Shown in pieces: positions 7,128 through 9,854 of a stretch of DNA of 9,854 nucleotides; positions within the stretch are counted from its first letter, which is position 1, and every line of letters starts with the position of its first letter. The notes beneath the pieces were generated by a model. The model did not search any database, was not told where the DNA came from, and was given only the letters and a program-made list of their open reading frames with translations. The stretch is from positions 1 through 9,854 of the forward strand of contig CAUJII010000124.1 in assembly GCA_963205035.1 (NCBI GenBank), given 5' to 3'. The stretch is from Spirochaetota bacterium (GTDB lineage: Bacteria > Spirochaetota > Leptospiria > Turneriellales > Turneriellaceae). The translations under genes and the position numbers were made by a program.

Positions 7128-8065
7128 GTCTTGGCAATCGAAATTTGACGGCGCGCTGTTTGGCAGTCTTCGTGAATTTGCGCTTGAAGAGCCTCCAAAT
7201 TTACGAATTTTTTTTCTCCACGGATAAACCCCAGGAACGAAAATTGCAAATTCTCGCCATAAAGGGAACCTGAAAAATCCAACAAGTGGACTTCAAAGCC
7301 GAGACTTTTGCCGCCGACAGTCGGGCGGTAACCCAAGTTCGCGACCGCTGGAATTTCCTCGCCCGAATGGAGCCGTGCTTCGCCATAGTAAACGCCGACT
7401 TGCGGAAGTAACTTGTCGGGATTCAGTCGCAAATTCGCGGTGGGAAAGCCTATGGTGCGGCCTTTCTGCTCTCCGTGGATTACCTCTCCAGAAACCGAGT
7501 ATGCATAACCCAAAATTGTGTTCGCAACGGCTATATCTCCCCCTTGCAGAGCGTGGCGAATGCGTGTTGACGAAGAGCGCTTTTCGAGCGAGAGTTGGTC
7601 TTCGATAATTTCTAAAGAAAAACCATAGCGCCGCGCCGCCGCTTTAAGGTACTGAGCGTTGCCTCGGCGGTTATGCCCAAAGTGGTGGTCTAACCCCATG
7701 ACGAGGTGGCGTAGTTTCAAGTTTTGGAGCAAGAAGCCACGCAAAAAAGTGCGGGCAGATAGGCTGAGCGTCTCAGCCGTTACAGGGTAAAAGATGACCA
7801 TATCCACAGCAGTGTTTTCTAAGAGGCGCTCTTTCTCGTCGGTTGTCGTGAGTCTTGAGTCGTGGTCGAGTTTTTTTAGAATTTTCTTGGGGCTCGGTTC
7901 ATAAGTTAGCAAAACCGAGAGTAGTCCTCTCTCATGCGCTTCTTTGATTGTCGAGGCGATGAGCGTGTGGTGTCCCGTATGTAGACCGTCAAAATCGCCC
8001 ATCGTCAGGACAGTACCTTTCAGCCCTTCGGGTAGTTCACTCAGTTTGTGGATAAAACGCGGCAT
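7118..8065 (-). CDS. ribF: Bifunctional riboflavin kinase / FAD synthetase
   Basis: The product is 315 residues, the normal RibF length. It phosphorylates riboflavin to FMN and adenylylates FMN to FAD in the cytoplasm. The N-terminal FAD synthetase domain carries the nucleotidyl-transferase signature GDFDGLHTGH (residues 23-32), GLDHHFGHNRRGN (124-136) and SSSTRIRHAL (164-173). The C-terminal riboflavin kinase domain carries GRTIGFPTANL (202-212), GVYYGEA (224-230), NLGYRPTVGG (243-252) and the catalytic-type E258 in FEVHLLDF. Both halves look intact. The ATG at 8065 follows a purine-rich AAGAGACCGAGA. No FMN riboswitch was recognised upstream. In many bacteria ribF sits next to rpsO or truB, but here the divergent neighbour is a different small ribosomal-type protein gene. 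Confidence 0.95.
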   Translation of the reverse strand: MPRFIHKLSELPEGLKGTVLTMGDFDGLHTGHHTLIASTIKEAHERGLLSVLLTYEPSPKKILKKLDHDSRLTTTDEKERLLENTAVDMVIFYPVTAETLSLSARTFLRGFLLQNLKLRHLVMGLDHHFGHNRRGNAQYLKAAARRYGFSLEIIEDQLSLEKRSSSTRIRHALQGGDIAVANTILGYAYSVSGEVIHGEQKGRTIGFPTANLRLNPDKLLPQVGVYYGEARLHSGEEIPAVANLGYRPTVGGKSLGFEVHLLDFSGSLYGENLQFSFLGFIRGEKKFVNLEALQAQIHEDCQTARRQISIAKTKL

Positions 8066-8162
8066 GGTCTCGGTCTCTTAACTTGGGCTCTCATCGTGAA
8101 TGTACGAGGCCGCACAAAAATCACAGACCGCGCAGCGCAGACGTACTTCATGGTTCTTAAAC

Positions 8163-8204
8163 AAAGACAAGGTGCAAAGCAAAAGATGTTTACACCTTGT
8201 CTTT
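8163..8204 (+). repeat. Long inverted repeat / leader hairpin before the mS38-like gene
   Basis: AAAGACAAGGTG (8163-8174) is matched perfectly by CACCTTGTCTTT (8193-8204). The pairing extends inward through one C-A mismatch and three A-T pairs, leaving a 10-base loop (8179-8188). It lies in the 158-base divergent gap between ribF and the 29-residue ORF, ending 19 bases before that ORF's ATG. No T-run follows, and neither flanking gene ends here, so it is not a terminator. It could be an operator for a dimeric regulator or an mRNA leader stem. Confidence 0.7.
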
Positions 8205-8223
8205 ACAAATACGTTCGTGCTTG

Positions 8224-8313
8224 ATGCCAAGCGGTCGTAAACGCAAGAAAAAGAAAATTGCCAACCACAAACGTAAGAAAAAACGTAGAGCAAATCGTCA
8301 TAAGAAGAAGTAA
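8224..8313 (+). CDS. AURKAIP1/COX24 (mS38-like) small ribosomal-type protein, 29 residues
   Basis: ATG 8224 to TAA 8311-8313 encodes 29 residues starting MPSGRKRKKKKIANHKRKKK and ending RRANRHKKK, with 19 K or R. The pattern MPSGKKR-K-K-...HKRKKR...NRHKKK is the hallmark of the bacterial AURKAIP1/COX24-domain family, known from Bacteroidetes and some spirochaetes. Its mitochondrial relative is mS38 of the small ribosomal subunit. A ribosome-bound role on rRNA is therefore likely, but this is inferred from the family. The frame is open from 8161. TTG at 8221 is an alternative start, but MPSG matches the family start as I recall it. There is no Shine-Dalgarno sequence. The gene has a strong upstream inverted repeat and paired hairpins downstream. 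Confidence 0.85.
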   Translation: MPSGRKRKKKKIANHKRKKKRRANRHKKK

Positions 8314-8322
8314 TCGTTAGCG

Positions 8323-8370
8323 AAGGGCTGTAAAGACAGCCCTTTGCCGAAAGGGCGATTCTTCTTTTTT
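8323..8370 (+). terminator. Intrinsic terminator with an overlapping alternative hairpin
   Basis: GCCCTTT (8339-8345) pairs perfectly with AAAGGGC (8350-8356) across a four-base loop, and is followed by the T-rich run TTCTTCTTTTTT (8359-8370). This is a good intrinsic terminator for the mS38-like gene. A second hairpin, AAGGGCTGT (8323-8331) with ACAGCCCTT (8336-8344), uses the same middle arm, so the two cannot form together. Confidence 0.75.
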
Positions 8371-8435
8371 ACGAGTTCCCGCAATCGGCGACGCATGCTC
8401 TTTACTTTGGCTATACCAAAATCCGAAAATAAAGT

Positions 8436-9698
8436 GTGGATGCCACAAAATACGATACGAACATTCCGCGCCAAGAAGCCGATTCGTTCGCCGAGGCGGA
8501 AGTCGAGAAATCGTATTACGGCATCTTAAACCTTCTTTATTACCTCAAAGCAAAATATACTCGAATCCATTTCCGTTACTCTGGCTATGTCTACACAGCA
8601 CACTGTGAGAGCATAGAGCAGAACGAAGTCTTGCTCGTGGCGCACGGGTTTCAAGAAACCCAAGAGCGACGCGCTGTCATCCAGTTTGAAGCATACAACC
8701 GCTATTACAAAGGGCATGTGCTCATCTTGCGTACCAACGAGACCGGTATCTATATCCAGTTTCCGCAGGAGTTGCAGTATTTGCAAAGACGCCGCCACAT
8801 TCGGTTGCGATTCGACGACCTTTTTATGCGGTTTACGATTTTGTATTCTCCCATCGGTCACAGCAGACTCGACGAGAAAAATCTCGAAAGCCGCTTTCCT
8901 TTTGTAATGCACGAAATTGTGCGGGAAGACGTGTCGATGCAGACAATGTACCGTATGCTTGTTTCAGAAGTTCAAGCAATGAGCAGCGATTTCTTTCTTG
9001 GATTTTTTACCGATAAGAATAAAGAAGATTTGTCGCTTGAGGAAAAGATGCTTCTTGAAACGGGTAAGACGTTCTATATCGAAGATACGATGCGCGTCGC
9101 TGCCTACATTGCGCCGCCGGAAAACCCCAATCTCATTAACCTGAGTAGCATTTTTGAGAAAGATGCCGCCGAGACAGGAGAGTCGCGTGCGCTCGAGAAA
9201 ATTGAAGCGAAGAGGCGGCTTGATTCTCGCAAATTCATCGTGTCTTATTTACTCAGTCCCATTAAACTCTTCGGCGAGGTCTATGGTTATATCCGCGTCG
9301 AGACGAACCCGTTTGATAAAAAATATATCAATCCCATGCAAGCGGCGGATATTGATCGGTTGACCGAACTTTTTTCGTATGCGTTGAGTAAGATCCAGAT
9401 CCGCAGCTCGCACTTCGACCCGAGTTCGGTCGAGACTCGGGTCGTGAATATCTCGCTCTCGGGGCTCTTGCTCGAGTTTTCAGACGGAGCTATTTTTCGG
9501 TATTTGAAACAACACCGGCGCATCAAGATGCTCGTTCCTGTCATGGGCGACGACTTGGAGCTTTTTGGTGAGATTGTCCGATTTTCTGAACGCAATGGAT
9601 TTTATTACTTGGGTGTTCTTTTCTTTAAGAGTAAACCCGGCGATATGATCCGCCTGGAGAAATTTGTTCATGAAAACATGCAGTTTCAGTTCTTGTAG
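8436..9698 (+). CDS. PilZ-domain c-di-GMP effector, split by a GAF-like segment (DUF1577-like)
   Basis: The product is 420 residues. GTG 8436 is chosen because an in-frame TAA lies at 8430-8432 and the first ATG in frame is far inside. The ribosome site is weak. Residues about 25-115 look like a YcgR-type N-terminal beta domain (RIHFRYSGYVYTAHCESIEQ...). QRRRHIRLRF (117-126) supplies the RxxxR half of a PilZ motif (R119, R123). The partner motif NISLSG (338-343), with LLLEFSD and the terminal beta-barrel strands, appears only 215 residues later. Between them, residues about 156-320 resemble a GAF fold, including SYLLSPIKLFGEVYGYIRVE and a closing helix (DIDRLTELFSYALSK). Both c-di-GMP motifs are intact, so ligand binding is plausible. 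It may be cytoplasmic, as no signal peptide is seen. The DUF1577 link is from memory. Confidence 0.75.
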   Translation: MDATKYDTNIPRQEADSFAEAEVEKSYYGILNLLYYLKAKYTRIHFRYSGYVYTAHCESIEQNEVLLVAHGFQETQERRAVIQFEAYNRYYKGHVLILRTNETGIYIQFPQELQYLQRRRHIRLRFDDLFMRFTILYSPIGHSRLDEKNLESRFPFVMHEIVREDVSMQTMYRMLVSEVQAMSSDFFLGFFTDKNKEDLSLEEKMLLETGKTFYIEDTMRVAAYIAPPENPNLINLSSIFEKDAAETGESRALEKIEAKRRLDSRKFIVSYLLSPIKLFGEVYGYIRVETNPFDKKYINPMQAADIDRLTELFSYALSKIQIRSSHFDPSSVETRVVNISLSGLLLEFSDGAIFRYLKQHRRIKMLVPVMGDDLELFGEIVRFSERNGFYYLGVLFFKSKPGDMIRLEKFVHENMQFQFL

Positions 9699-9762
9699 AG
9701 TAGAGTTTAGGTGCGCCCCTACAAATTTATTGACAGAGCTTAAGGGATTTACATTGAGAGCT

Positions 9763-9854
9763 ATGCCTTCTTGTACCTATAGAAAATTTATCCCATGGTT
9801 TACTGCGGCGCTTTTTTGCGCTGCACTCCTCAACTGCCGAAAACCGACCGAATC
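9763..9854 (+). CDS. Lipoprotein N-terminus, 3' end outside the window
   Basis: ATG 9763 opens a frame that runs to the window end (30 full codons). It encodes MPSCTYRKFIPWF, then TAALFCAALLNC and RKPTES. The basic n-region, hydrophobic stretch and LLNC lipobox followed by a polar sequence are those of a spirochaete lipoprotein signal peptide, with lipidation expected at C25. GAGAG (9756-9760) is close to the ATG. The mature domain is not visible, so no function can be given. Confidence 0.7.
   Translation, partial: MPSCTYRKFIPWFTAALFCAALLNCRKPTE

Noticed and set aside
8066..8160. FMN riboswitch upstream of ribF
   Set aside because: The gap is too short and I could not find the conserved RFN-element segments. 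The strong inverted repeat has a different shape.
8078..8293. 71-codon minus-strand frame across the divergent gap and mini-gene
   Set aside because: It runs antisense to the mS38-like ORF and through the inverted repeat. Its cysteine- and phenylalanine-rich product looks like a reversed lysine-rich gene.
8344..8529. 61-codon plus-strand frame starting inside the terminator
   Set aside because: It begins in a hairpin loop, overlaps the start of the PilZ gene in another frame and has an arginine-rich, domain-free sequence.
9730..9758. Consensus TTGACA before the lipoprotein gene as a -35 box
   Set aside because: No acceptable -10 box lies 16-18 bases downstream, and the predicted start would fall on the ATG itself.

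Overview
The window most resembles a chromosomal segment of a spirochaete, probably near Leptospirales. This is inferred from gene content and was not tested by a search. The clues are a C-terminal PilZ protein of a layout I associate with Leptospira (DUF1577-like), a FapA/DUF342 protein in a tightly coupled operon, spirochaete-style lipoboxes, and a 29-residue AURKAIP1/COX24-type ribosomal mini-protein. There are no insertion sequences, phage genes, CRISPR arrays, tRNAs or rRNAs. Coding density is very high, and no gene-free stretch reaches 300 bases.

Layout. Positions 1-4382 (+) form one operon: a 5'-truncated TPR scaffold protein, a 24-codon mini-ORF overlapping its end, a 678-residue FapA/DUF342 protein, and a 118-residue charged protein whose start overlaps the fapA-family stop. 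Positions 4369-6122 (-) hold a second operon, a membrane-anchored M23 peptidase followed by prephenate dehydrogenase (tyrA). The two are joined by an ATGA overlap, and tyrA converges on the first operon with a 14-base overlap. From 6123 to 6234 is a compact divergent promoter region serving the M23-tyrA pair and thioredoxin (6235-6552, +). Positions 6560-8065 (-) carry ribF followed by a small exported protein. Positions 8066-8223 are a divergent regulatory region with a long near-perfect inverted repeat just before the 29-residue mS38/COX24-like ORF. That ORF is followed by two mutually exclusive hairpins with a T-rich tail. Positions 8436-9698 (+) encode a 420-residue PilZ protein, and from 9763 the N-terminus of a lipoprotein runs off the end.

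How the genes fit together. Most are housekeeping: aromatic amino acid synthesis, flavin cofactor synthesis, redox and cell-wall hydrolysis. The more unusual material is the TPR-FapA-acidic protein operon, plausibly a cell-envelope or flagellar-assembly module; the PilZ protein whose two c-di-GMP motifs are separated by about 215 residues containing a GAF-like segment; and the mini ribosomal protein framed by RNA structures that look regulatory. I saw no clear-cut new defence or mobile system.
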